Origin: Patiria miniata
Taxonomy: Eukaryota > Echinodermata > Asteroidea > Valvatida > Asterinidae
Direction of reading: 5' to 3'
Assembly: GCF_015706575.1 (NCBI RefSeq)
Contig: NW_024037059.1
Span: forward strand, 12,623,730 to 12,687,729
DNA: 64,000 nt
The notes beneath the pieces were generated by a model. The model was given only the letters and a program-made list of their open reading frames with translations. It ran no database searches and was not told the DNA's origin. The stretch's first letter is position 1; each line of letters starts with the position of its first letter. The translations under genes and the position numbers were made by a program. Below are positions 1-10,460 of this stretch, piece after piece.

Positions 1-123
1 TTTTTACTAATGAAAACGAAAACAATCGGGCCGCTTTTAAAGAAAAACCGACCATTTGCATTTTAATCTAGCTGACTCTGTTTATATGGAATAAATATAT
101 TTCGTATTGTCATGTGAAGCTAC

Positions 124-1075
124 TACAGGGTGGTTCAAAATAAAGGAAATCCACTTTTGACAGCAATTTTCACCCACTTGGTTGACTTATTTTAATGTTT
201 CTTCAGTACATGTAGTAACGCATAGCCCTTCAACCATGCATGGTGAAAGTAAAAGTCGCAAGAATAGTTATTCTATAATGCTAATTTGAATACAAGTCAC
301 CAAAAAGTCTTTTCCACGTGTTATTCTATGTAAATTTGACGTGTTTGTAATTCACAAAAATAAAAATTAGAAACCTTGCCAACAAACTGTTTTGACCTGG
401 TAACTTTTACTGAGGCTGTGTGATTATTCATGTCAGTGTTAAGATCATCTACCCAAGGAGCTTAAGTCTTAAATTCATTGTGAATAACATTAGGCCTGCA
501 CAACAATCAAATTTCACAGAAAAATAGGAAGTACAATTAACAATCTTGTTTGAAGTGTGCTAATTTTGTTCAGATAGCTGAACTCAGTCAAAAGGATGGA
601 ATGTATACTTCCGTGGACAAACAGGTTTCACACATGAAATATTTAAACTACCATAGCTCAGAGACAGAATATGCAATTGCAACTATTTGTTCGTCACTTT
701 TGCTTAACCTTAAAGGGGCCGGGGCGGAATCCCTCAACTTCTTCTGCGATATCCTCAAGCTGTTAAGCCTCGAGCCTTGCGCATCTTTTGATACCGAAAG
801 CATAAAAATCGGACCACAGGTTGCCGCGCATCGAAAAAATTTCCGGCGCTACGCGCCGTGGAAACGTATAATTTCCCCATGATGGCCGAAAACTTGGAGC
901 GGGGCGGAATCCGCCCCCCCCCCCCGCCCGGCTGAGAGATGGAAAAATAACCTGGCCCTTTTAGGGTTCAAGGCAAGAACTTTTATAGCTACCAATCAAA
1001 CGGTTTAAATATGTTATAAAAATAAGTGACAATTGATGTCAAATGTGGATTTTCTTCATTTTGAACCACCCCGTA
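124..1075. mobile_element. Old TIR DNA transposon (non-autonomous), about 950 bp
   Basis: The two ends form imperfect terminal inverted repeats of about 40 bp. The left end reads TACAGGGTGGTTCAAAAT and the reverse complement of the right end reads TACGGGGTGGTTCAAAAT, and similarity continues inward through a 'GAAAATCCAC' stretch. The outer TA on each side suggests a TA target site, as used by Tc1/mariner-like elements. Nothing inside resembles a transposase; the 110-codon frame near 550-882 has no recognisable domain. A second insertion seems to lie inside at about 705-975, with AAAGGGGCC-like and GGCCCTTTT-like ends and a G/C-rich core. Superfamily assignment is inference from the termini only. 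Confidence 0.6.
705..975. mobile_element. Probable nested MITE inside the 124-1075 element
   Basis: The segment starts near CCTTAAAGGGGCCGGGGCGG and ends near CCTGGCCCTTTTAGGG, so its borders are imperfect inverted repeats. Its base composition (G+C-rich, with a run of about 13 C) contrasts with the A/T-rich host element. The motif GGGGCGGAATCC occurs near both ends (about 720 and 900). No coding content is recognised, and the boundaries are approximate. Confidence 0.35.
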
Positions 1076-2643
1076 TATCCCTATTGGTCATAAATACTAC
1101 GTGTTGCGGCAAAGTTAACGATCGGGGAGGTTTGCAATGACATCAGTGGTGATCCTGCATTCCTTCAAAAGCTTTCGGCCGCCGCACGCACCTTCCGCTA
1201 CCGTCTTCAGCGCTGTATCGACATTGGGTGACGCCAAGTCGAAAGTGGCACATTCTGAAAGTGAGTATTATATTCGTATTGCGTCTTAATCTCAAGTCGC
1301 TCCATGAAGTTTGTTATGCCTTGTAAATATAACCTCAATTTTTTGTTTAATGCCATTGGTAAACAACGTAAGTCAGTGGCGCAAGTCTGGGGGATGACTA
1401 AAATCAAAAAAAATTGCTCGGCCTTGGAAATTCTAAGGGGGGATGCTGGACATCACATGACACTAGTGGGCGCTGGTCATTATACCGATGTACACCTTAT
1501 ACATGTATATACTTACGACCCTTAATCTTACATCAAAGCTGAATACATTATTGCTGTTGGGAAGTAAAACAAATACCTCGAAATCCGTCTTTTTCGTTTC
1601 TCACCACGAAAAAGTGGGAGGATGATCCAACAGCCCATCTCCCCTGGTCAAAAAATGTGTGTGTGTGTGTGTTCCTGTAATGTATTACGCTAGAGGACAG
1701 ACACCAAAAGGAGCACAAAGGGGCCATTCATCCTTGAACGACGGTGCCTATTGTCCTCGAACGCAGGTTTGTGCACTAAGTCTATGGGAAAGGTTTAGAT
1801 CAGGGAACAAAGGAAAACACAAAGCCAATCCTCCGAAGCATAGCAAAAAACGACTGTGTGTGTGGCTAGGCATTACATTCACTGCGTGGACTTCGGAACA
1901 AAAGAGGTCCACATGAACCAGGTAGAGGCGACGTTGTGTGGACTTGGGCAAGTCAACACAGTGTTTCCCCATTTCTGGCATTTAGAGGCATTTTGGGGTG
2001 AGGTTTTCCGTGGCAAAATGAAGAGAAACACTAAAGGGAATCATAGAAACAAAATTGGATTGAAAGAGTTTTCACAGTGAGAGTAAAATATTTTTTTTTC
2101 AGAGATTTTTCTTAACTACACAAAACCAAGGGAATGTCCACACTTGGTATGTAACGCAAATGTGTGTGTGTGTGTGTGTGGGGGGGGGGGGGGGAATTTA
2201 TACCCCACCCCCGAATTTACGTCCCTGAACAGAGTTACTTATGATCAAAAGTAGGACATTTTTTGTGCATGTGCTGGATATTGCTGGTTGCGCCCCGGAT
2301 GAAAAATGGGAGAAAAAAATATATCAGTTTGAGTGGCCATATCATGTCATCCTAGCCCTAGGGATCGCTGCCCACGTAGATTAGTAAAATTGAATAAACG
2401 GAAGCCTACTGATTGAGGCTTTTCTACAAATTACACGTTTCATCCAAATGGTAAATTAATCATTATTAGGTGTATAAGGTATCACAGTATTCATGGAGAT
2501 CACGTCATATAGACAGTTATACAGCGCACACTGTCCAAGAGCGATAAAAGAGAACGCACCTGTAGTGTTGCAGCAGTCGATGCCGTTGTGTCATTACGTC
2601 AGGTTCACGTTTTGGACTCCTTTTGTTTTTGGATCCAGCTCAT
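1076..2643. other. Intergenic stretch without a recognised gene
   Basis: I see no supported gene. The stretch contains a (TG)n microsatellite at about 1654-1672 and a second (TG)n run followed by about 12 G at 2161-2192. A short frame at about 1107-1237 (plus strand) weakly resembles the C-terminus of a Tc1/mariner-like transposase, with the pattern DPAFLQKL...RYRLQRCIDIG. It may be a remnant of an autonomous relative of the flanking ACAGGGTG-type elements, but this is a weak impression. Confidence 0.4.
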
Positions 2644-3143
2644 TCGGACTTGAGCTCGTTTGTACTTGAGCGCGCCTGGACTTTCGCTAGTTTACACCCG
2701 AGGATATTCGGACTACTACTCGTCCGGACCTGATGCTATTTGGAGATCGCCTTTTGGGACAACTGAGACTCTGAGGAGGCTTTGGTCATCCTTACTGCGC
2801 ACTTTATTTTCGGACTCGAGCTCGTTTGTACTTCAGCGCGCCTGGACTTTTGCTAGTTGAAACCCGAGGATATTCGGACTACTTACTCGTCCGGACCTGA
2901 TGCTATTTGGAGATCGCCTTTTTGGGACAACTGAGATTCTGAGGAGGCCTTGGTCATCCCACTGCGCACTTTATTTTCGGACTTCAGCTCCTTTGTACTT
3001 GAGCGCGCCTGGACTTTCGCTAGTCTTAACTCGAGGATATTCGGACTACTACTCGTCCGTACCGGAGGTTGTTTGGAGATCGCCTTTTGGGAACAACTGA
3101 GATTCTGAGGAGGCCTTGGTCATCCCACTGCGCACTTTATTTT
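2644..3143. repeat. Tandem repeat, 167-bp unit, three copies
   Basis: Three consecutive copies begin with TTCGGACTTGAGCTC-like sequence at about 2644, 2811 and 2977 (spacing 167 and 166). Each contains GCGCGCCTGGACTTT, GAGGATATTCGGACTACT, a GGAGATCGCCTTTT block and an ACTGCGCACTTTATTTT end. Copies differ by a few substitutions and small indels. The last copy runs directly into GCAAGGTACGT, which matches a splice-donor consensus. The short open frames in the array (about 2660-3100) simply follow the repeat. Confidence 0.85.
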
Positions 3144-3999
3144 GCAAGGTACGTTTTATACATTTAATACTCATTCAAAGTGATATTTTATTGCAGGTTT
3201 TCAAGTAGCCAATCGACTGAGTATGACCAGTTTGGCTATATAGGTGCACTGTCTGTGCTCTTCAACACAAAGTGAGAAAGTCACTTTTTTATTTATATTT
3301 CCAAGACACAAACTACAATCTTCTTGAAAAAAGGTTTTTATTTTGTTTTCTTCGAGCCCAATGTAATTTGAATTTATGGAGTAATTAAACTCTTAAAGTG
3401 GCCGATGTATCCAATCGATAACTTTTGTGTTGTAGCAATTTCAATGAAGAATGAATGCATTTCAATGACAAATAAACATGACGATTGGCGAAGCTTAATT
3501 GCTCGTCGAGTTGACCCCGAGGGCCTTAGTTAAGGAATCACTTTCGAAACAAAACTACAAACTTCTATCCAATAGGTTCAGAAAAATGAGTTGTCCGGTC
3601 AATGCACGCACGGTCGCTTTGGTTTGGACTGTTTTTTGTGTGCAAAAGTGCGTTAGACACCTTGAATGTGTTGGAGCAAAAAATGGTACATCACAATTGT
3701 TTTCATAAATAAAAAAATCTTTTCCGACCAAAGAATTAACACGAGCATTATTCCTTGCCAATATACATATGTTTACTCCAAGCATATTTTAGGTTAAGCA
3801 TCGGAATAAACCTTCTTTTGCAAAGTAGGGATGACGTCAAAACCTCTTTTGAATACACTTTGGAGATGGGTTATAGCTATTTTTCAAAGAAAATTAAAAT
3901 TTGTCTGAAACAAAGACAAGCATATCGGGGTACATTGTCGTGCACTAACGCTTCTTCCATTCAGCATGAAGTGCATATAGCAACGAGACAATTTAGGCC
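3144..3999. other. Intergenic, nothing recognised
   Basis: A/T-rich sequence with short unrelated open frames on both strands. None shows a domain, a convincing start context or splice-bounded coding character. Confidence 0.4.
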
Positions 4000-4230
4000 T
4001 ACACGGTGAATAAAAAAAGAGGAAAAGAAACCCAAATGGTGCCCAAAAGGGTGTTTGAGTTCAAAATTCCATAACTGCAAAGTGCATGAGCGACATGAAT
4101 TATTCTTTCACTAAAAGAAAGCTTATTAATTTGGCTTTCATATATATCGTAGATCTGGCAAGTGCTACATGCAGAACTTCTTTTAAACATATGGGGCACC
4201 ATTTGTGTTTTCTTTTTTACTCACCCTGTA
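4000..4230. mobile_element. MITE, 231 bp, ACAGGGTGAGTA-type termini
   Basis: The left end is TACACGGTGAATAAAAAA. The reverse complement of the right end is TACAGGGTGAGTAAAAAA, and similarity continues inward through AAACCCAAATGGTGCC / AACACAAATGGTGCC. The outer TA is a plausible target site. A relative of one end lies at about 19829-19948. The element is too short to code for a transposase, so it would be mobilised in trans. Confidence 0.7.
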
Positions 4231-4726
4231 TGTAGACAGCTCACCACTGCACTAGGCATTTTTTTAAATTTTTGATAATCAGTTCGTTCTCAGGCATCCA
4301 TGACAGTAAGGATGCAAGGCGGATAGCAATGGAAACGTTTGTAAAACATCCTATTCAGATGAAAGCATGCTGGCAGAACTTATCTTTACATCTTTGCAAA
4401 ACCAACCAATTATTTTTGGATTCCCTCTAACTTTATCAGACCCCACCCACTGTCTTCATTTTACTTGTTATATTTTCTTTTTACATTTAATTCTGACAGA
4501 GGTGTACAAAATGTAGTAATTGATCTACGAATCTCTGAAATACGGCTTTTTTTCACCTGGAATAGCCTTTAAGTGCCGGCTGGGGGATTGTGCGTACTGG
4601 GCCCGGGCCGCCCCAGGCGAGAATCACGCTGGGCGCTATATATATATCGGTCAGCGGCAAATACTACATTACCGTCAAGCACTACTTAAACTTTCGAAGA
4701 TAACGAAAGCAATATTAACATTCTCG
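4231..4726. other. Intergenic flank of Gypsy-1
   Basis: No gene, RNA or repeat is recognised. A short TATATATAT run lies at about 4640. The last four bases before Gypsy-1 (4727-4730, ATAT) are the left target-site duplication. Confidence 0.4.
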
Positions 4727-4730
4727 ATAT

Positions 4731-5008
4731 TGTAGCGTAGAACAATTCTGGGGTTCCTCACACGCACTCAAAAAAGGACTCCAACACAGGTATACTCGTT
4801 TCTGCTGGTTCTAGGCTGTTTATTCCTCACAAAAACGTAAACCGCAAAACACAACTATTCTCTTCAGCAACGAAGCAACAACAATACTACTGCGCATGCG
4901 CCGCCCGGAAGAACGGGCCTCCCCGGCCGGCCACCAGGGGCTCCATTGCGCGGCTCCACCGTGGAACTGCGCTGGTGCCTCTGGCGGCCGACCGGCACGG
5001 ACGCCACA
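4731..5008 (-). repeat. Gypsy-1 3' LTR
   Basis: Read on the minus strand it starts TGTGGCGTCC and ends TTCTACGCTACA. It matches the copy at 12855-13132 at about 96 percent by eye. The terminal TG...CA is canonical for LTRs. Confidence 0.95.
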
Positions 5009-5799
5009 CAGGGCGCCGGCATCCGCAACCGGACAACCAGGAAGACCCGGCCCGGAGGCGCATGACACAACAAAATTACTACAGCATTAAAAAAAAAAAA
5101 AAAAAATGCAAGGAAAGAACAAGAAATCAAAGAACAAGTCTAAGGTTTAGTTGGTTGGTGGCGGCCGGCACTGGAACTCCGTTTGCCGGAACAGCTGCTC
5201 CCAGAACTCTCGGGGGACGCCATCGGTGTAGCGCGGGGGTGGAGGCGCTCCAGGGGGCAGCATTCCTCCCAGAGAAGGTTGAGCGGACACGGAGGGATCT
5301 ACGAAGTGCTGGCCGCACTGCTGTCCCTGGTACGTCTGCAGGAGACGCCAGGCACTTCATAGGTGTGGACCACCCGTGTCCGCATCAGCCGGTGGCCGAC
5401 CTCGTTTGCTCCATGGACTGTCCTTTTGAGCCGCCATTCGTCCCGCGAATGCTCGCACAGGGGTTCCAGCATGTGCGTGGCGGCCTCCCTGGTGGTGTTG
5501 TCCGGGTGGAGGGCGCCGGCCCTCTCCAGTCGCAGCGAGGTCCCGTCCGGAAGGCTCACCCGAGACCCGGCCGGCAGAACCCTCCGCTGGCCATTCCACG
5601 GTTGGACCGGAACTTCAGGGGACATCGGGGGTTCCGTCTGCATTCCGCCCTCCGCCCGTGTCGGCTGGGGGCGACCAGGGCTTGCTTCCGCTGCCCTGCT
5701 GAAGCGAGGACGCCTGCCCTGGGCACGGCTCCAGGGGAACCGCCGGTCGGGACTCCGCCAGGGTGGTGGCTGGCAGCGTCGCTCGGCCCGGTCCCGGCT

Positions 5800-6400
5800 C
5801 CGCCGACCAGTTGACCTGTCCTGTTCAGAGCGGGAAGGCCAGGAGGACCGTTCCGGGTGGCCCCCCTGACGTCTCTGGACTTACCCGTCTTCTTAGTGGC
5901 GACAGGGACCGTCCTGCCAGACCACACCGTCCGAATGGAGGTGGGTCTGAGGTCCCCTGCCGGGAGAGATGAGGCGGGGACGGGGCCTGTCCAATGTCGT
6001 CGTCACTGGCGTAAACCTCCAGCGCATCGGCCTCCGCCATCACCACGGCCACGCTGTCCCCTTGGCAGAACCGGTGGTGTCTGGCGCGGACATCGGCCCT
6101 AAAAAACCGAACTCCGCATCCTCTCTGGCAGGGGTATGGGCGCTCCGGGTGGAGCGCCACTCACGCAGTGTATAGGTGCCTCTTTAAGTTCCTCCTCCTC
6201 CCGAACGTCTGGTCACAGTGCGAGCTATGAATCGGGGCCGGGTCCATCCTGCAGGGGGAAGGAAAAGAAGAGCATTTGGTTATTTGTTGGCAATAACGGC
6301 TTGGTCGGATTATCTTCTGGCCACCCCGGGTGACTCTCCCAGGAGCCAGCGCCGATGGTGGTGAAGAGGGCTGTCCCCCTTCAGGCTCGGCCAATTCCGC
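5800..6400 (-). mobile_element. Gypsy-1 accessory region with C2H2-like zinc fingers
   Basis: Downstream of integrase, the minus strand encodes finger-like sequence. One piece reads CDQTFGRRRNLKRHLY. A second has Cys pairs and a late HH...C pattern (PYPCQRGCGVRFF, then RARHHRFC). These resemble classical C2H2 fingers with one variant finger. Gypsy elements do not normally need such a protein; the position matches that of an extra 3' gene or an extended integrase tail. A comparable finger lies at the same place in Gypsy-2 (about 25.9-26.2 kb), which argues that the region is a genuine part of this lineage. Function is unknown; nucleic-acid binding is inferred from the finger pattern. Confidence 0.6.
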
Positions 6401-8050
6401 ATCGGATCGGCGTCCTCGCTGCCCGGTCCTTCTGGGGCGGCAGCCGCCGTTGGCTCCGGTGGCAGTGTCCCCTTCCCCGTCTGAACTGGTAGTGGTCCCT
6501 CCTCGGCTAACTGACCACCCACCCCGGCTGGTGGGTCCTCCCGGGTAGTGTCAGTTGACGGACTCGGTGGTAGCGTCACCTCCTGGTCTTGGGTTGGTGG
6601 CGGTCCCCCTTTTGGCAGGTTCTGCGCTACGCGCCTCCACCAGTCCACTTTGGCGTCGCCCAGATACGGCTTAAGCCGGTTGGAATGAACCACCTTGGCT
6701 TTGCCTCGAGGGGATTTTTGCACGCGGAACGTGACATCATCGATATTCTGTGTCACCACGAAGGGCCCGTCCCACCAGCACTGCAACTTGGGCGTGCGAC
6801 CCACTTTCTTGGAGGGGGTATACAACCACACAGGTTGGCCAGGCTTATAGCTGGCACTTTCTGCTCGACGATCGTAATGTTGCTTTTGATATGTCTGACT
6901 CTTCCGCAGATGATGACGTGCAAAATCGTGGGCGCACTCTATCTTTGTCCTCAACCCCTCCACATATTCGTGCTCTGCTGCGCCTGCCTTTGGTTTCTCC
7001 GGCTGGCCCACCACCAGGTCCAATGGAAGTCGCACTTCTCGGCCGAACATCAGCATGTTGGGCGTGAATTTTGCGCTGTCGTGCTGGGAGGAGCGGTACG
7101 CCATCATCACGTACGGTAGGTGTTCGTCCCAATCGTCCTGGTTCTCATGAACAAACAGGCTCAGCATCGTTTTGACTGTGCGGTTGAACTGCTCCACCAT
7201 CCCGTCGGATTGGGGGTGGAGCGGCGTGGTGCGGGTCTTTTGGACGCCGAGCAGCTTACAGGTGCCCTGGAAGAGCTCGGCTTCGAACTCCCTGCCTTGA
7301 TCCGTGTGGATCTCGATGGGAGCTCCAAACCGGGTGATGACCTGTTCGACGAGGACTCTGGCGACAGTCTGAGCAGTCTGGTCCGGGATCGGAAACGCCT
7401 CCACCCACTTCGTAAAGTAGTCGGCCACCACCATGATGCTAGAATTCCCTGTCCTCGTCCTCGGAAATCGACCCGTGAGGTCGATTGCGAGGCGCTCCAT
7501 CGGAGCCCCTACCAGGTACTGTTGTGGGGCCTTGAGGGTTCGAGGAGGTGACTTCTTTGACCCGTACTTGTGGCACTTTTGACACCACTCTTCTGCCTGG
7601 CGTCGCATCCCCCTCCAGAACACCGGAGCCTGTCTCAGCCGTGCGATGTTCCGGGTAATCTCCAAATGTCCTGAAGTCCTATTGTCATGCGCGAGTCGCA
7701 AGACGTCGTCGACTTTCACCCGTGGTACCACAACCTTCCATACCGGCGGTTCGCCATTGGGCTGCTCCCACTTCACCTGCAATATGCCCTGGGACAGCCG
7801 CAGCGTCTCCCACTTAGCCCACCAGTACTTCGGGCCTTCACCCAGCGCCGAGACGTCCCGCCAGCTGGGTTTGGGGACCCCGTCTTCCAGCCACTGCACG
7901 ATCATGTCCAGCTCTGGGTCACTACGTTGTTCCTGTTTGAGTTCTTCCTGGTCCCAAGCTTCCAGGAGCCCTTCCGTGGTGGTGACTTCTTCCTGCCCAG
8001 CCCCCGTAATGGCTCCCACCTGCACCTCCCCTGGTTGCGTCTTCCCAGCA
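6300..8050 (-). mobile_element. Gypsy-1 integrase
   Basis: The minus-strand frame shows, in order, an HHCC-type zinc-binding region (TSGHLEITRNIARLR, then CQKCHKYG), a DDE core (AIDLTGRFP, IEIHTDQGREFE, PLHPQSDGMVEQFNRT) and a C-terminal domain ending near VVHSNRLKPYLG. This is the order of Ty3/Gypsy integrases, which insert the element cDNA into host DNA. The acidic, proline-rich tail after the C-terminal domain is unusually long. No chromodomain is evident. Confidence 0.9.
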
Positions 8051-9460
8051 TCGCGCGACTGGCTCAGCTGCAAGTCAGCGTCCCGCTGAGAAAGGGGGCT
8101 TTCTTTAGTAAAGCATTCTTGACTTGCTTCTTTTGATCGCCCACACTGGCCACACGGGATTCTAGAGACGGCGTCGGCGTTCGTGTGCTTCCTACCCGCC
8201 CGATGTTCCACATCGAACTCGTAGCACCCCAGCCTCTGAATCCACCTGGCCGTCTGCCCCTCGGGTTCGCGGAAGTTGAACAGCCATCGCAGCGATCCGT
8301 GATCCGTTCGGAGCAGGAACCGTTTACCAAGAAGGTAGTGTTTTTGAAATAGTGAACGAAATGGACCACGGCCAGCAACTCTCTCCGAGTGGTACAGTAG
8401 TTGCGTTCGGCCTTAGACAGGGTACGGCTGCAATAGGTGACCACTCGTTCACCATCGTCCCCTTCCTGCGACAGCACTGCTCCGATGGTGCAGTAGCTGG
8501 CATCTGTGTCCAGGACGTAGCGGCGCTCCGTATTCGGGTAGCACAACACGGGTGCGGTGGTCAATGCGTCCTTGAGGTGCTCCAATAATGACTGGCAAGC
8601 ACTCGACCAGGAGAAAGCCCTTTGGCTCTTGGTGGTAAGGGCATGGAGGGGGCGAGCAATCTCGGCGAAGTTCGCAATGAAGCGCCTGTAGTAGTACGCG
8701 AGGCCCAGGAAACTCCGTACTTGAGTCAGGTTTGCTGGTCGCAGCCAGTTCCTGATGGCCGCGACCTTTTCCAGATACGTCCTTACTCCCTCGGCCGACA
8801 CGAGGTGACCCAAGAAGGACACCTCCGTCTTGAAGAGATCGCATTTCTTCGGTTTGAGCTTCAGGCCGGTGGCTCAGAATCGCTTCAGGACCGTGGTCAG
8901 CCGCTTGTGGTGTTCCTCGAAGTCTGGCCCCCACACGATCACGTCATCCAGGTAGACTACCGCCACCTGCCACTGCAACCCCCTCAACACAGGGCATAAC
9001 GGTGAACTGGTACAGGCCGTTCTGCATCCCAAAAGCCGTCTTCTCCCGGTCACCCTGGTCCATGCCGACTTGCCAGTAGCCACTGGCCAGATCAAGGGTG
9101 CTGAACCACTTCGCCCCGCTCAAAGCGTCAAGGTTGTCCTCGATTCTGTGGATGGGGTAGGGGTCCTTCATCGTCACCTCAGTGACTTTCCGGTAGTCGA
9201 CGCAGAACCGGACAGACCCATCCTTCTTCCGGACCAGCACCACCGGGGATGACCAAGGGCTGTGGGAGGGCTCGACCACGCCATCCTGCAGCATCTGTTT
9301 TACCTGCCGGTCGGCTTCTATGTTTATGTATCGGCAATCTCCTCGGCGGTTGACGTATAGGCGTTGCTGTCCCTGTATTTATTGTGTGTCGGGACAGTTC
9401 GGTCTGACCAAGTTTGCCGTCCGGGCTAGTGAATGCTCCAGCGAATTCCGTCAGCAATTC
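8050..9460 (-). mobile_element. Gypsy-1 reverse transcriptase and RNase H
   Basis: The minus strand encodes the RT fingers/palm ([20 protein letters not shown], then WFSTLDLASGYWQV), the catalytic YLDD motif (YLDDVIVWG), the connection region (FLGLAYYYRRFIANFAEIA) and RNase H (VLDTDASYCTIGAVLSQ). These copy the element RNA into DNA and remove the RNA strand. The arrangement is typical of Ty3/Gypsy pol. The segment is damaged in more than one place. Confidence 0.9.
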
Positions 9461-9639
9461 AGCCAGTCGGGAAGTTCTCGGTTCGCGGCTCCTCGCTCCA
9501 GGAGGTCTTGCAGATGGGGCGGTACCTCTCTCTGGGCATCCGTCCTCTGTCCGGTGTCACCCAAAGGGAGGTGGTTGACGGCAGATCCTTGTTGCCCGTC
9601 CTCTAGCTCGATCACATCCAGACCCTCCATCGGTGAGAA

Positions 9640-10460
9640 GAGAGCCTAGCGGCTGCCTTTGTAGACCGTTACAGGGTCGGTCGTCGGGTTGAAAACCCGA
9701 ACCAGGACAGTTCCATTGTTTGTGTCAACCAGGCCGGTAGCGACCGCCACCCGGCAATTGTCCGTAGCCTCCAAGCTGGGGTAAACCATCCCGACTCCCA
9801 TCCGTGGTTCAGTCTTTATCTCCCCCGTGAGGATCGCCTCGTGACCAGCTGGGATTATCATGTTCTTCGTCACCTGCACTCTCGCCACCATGGGTTTGTT
9901 GCGTAACACCTCCCAAGGGGACTGCCTTTACGTTAATGATGACAGGTTTGTCTCTCCATCGCCATTCGCAGTGATACTTTGACAAGAAATCAATTCGAGT
10001 ATCACGTCTGGCTCGATATCGGCCACGGTAAAGGTGTGGTTTGCGCGCAGATCCCCCACTTGTAGGTCGAAGTTCCCCGCCCCCCTTCTTGTCGGCATGG
10101 GGCTGCCGTCCGCCATCCTCAGAGCTGGAGATGACGGAAGGAGGTTTGGTCTCTCGGCACCGGGCCAGGCGTTGTAGATTCGCTCCGAGATCAGACTCAC
10201 TGTTGCTCCGGTGTCTAGGAGGCAACGCACTGGTTTCCCCGCGATCCTCCCCGCCGTAATTCGCCTGAGACGTCCCACCCGAGGCTGGCCTGGCCCGAAC
10301 AGCCGGCTCCGGAACAGGAAGTTTCGGTATTTCCTCTTTCTGTGGTCGTGGTTGGAAGGAGGCAGACTGCCGTTTCTGATGAGGGCAGTTCCGCCTGATG
10401 TGTCCAAATTCGTGGCACACATATCACTCCACCTGGGCACGCGCATCTGGTGTGTACACG
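9640..10460 (-). mobile_element. Gypsy-1 nucleocapsid knuckle and aspartic protease
   Basis: A CCHC zinc knuckle (CHEFGHIRRNCPHQ) is followed by a retropepsin-like domain with the active-site motif LLDTGATVSLI and the later hydrophobic strand DVILELI. The knuckle binds element RNA; the protease matures the Gag-Pol polyprotein. Order and spacing fit the gag-pol junction of Ty3/Gypsy. Confidence 0.85.

Noticed and set aside
550-882. 110-codon frame in the left DNA element
   Set aside because: It crosses the border of the nested G+C-rich insert, shows no domain and has no splice or expression signals.
4975-6110. Plus-strand frames across the right-hand part of Gypsy-1 (for example about 4975-5814)
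   Set aside because: These are antisense shadows of a G+C-rich element region; no domain is visible and they cross the LTR border.
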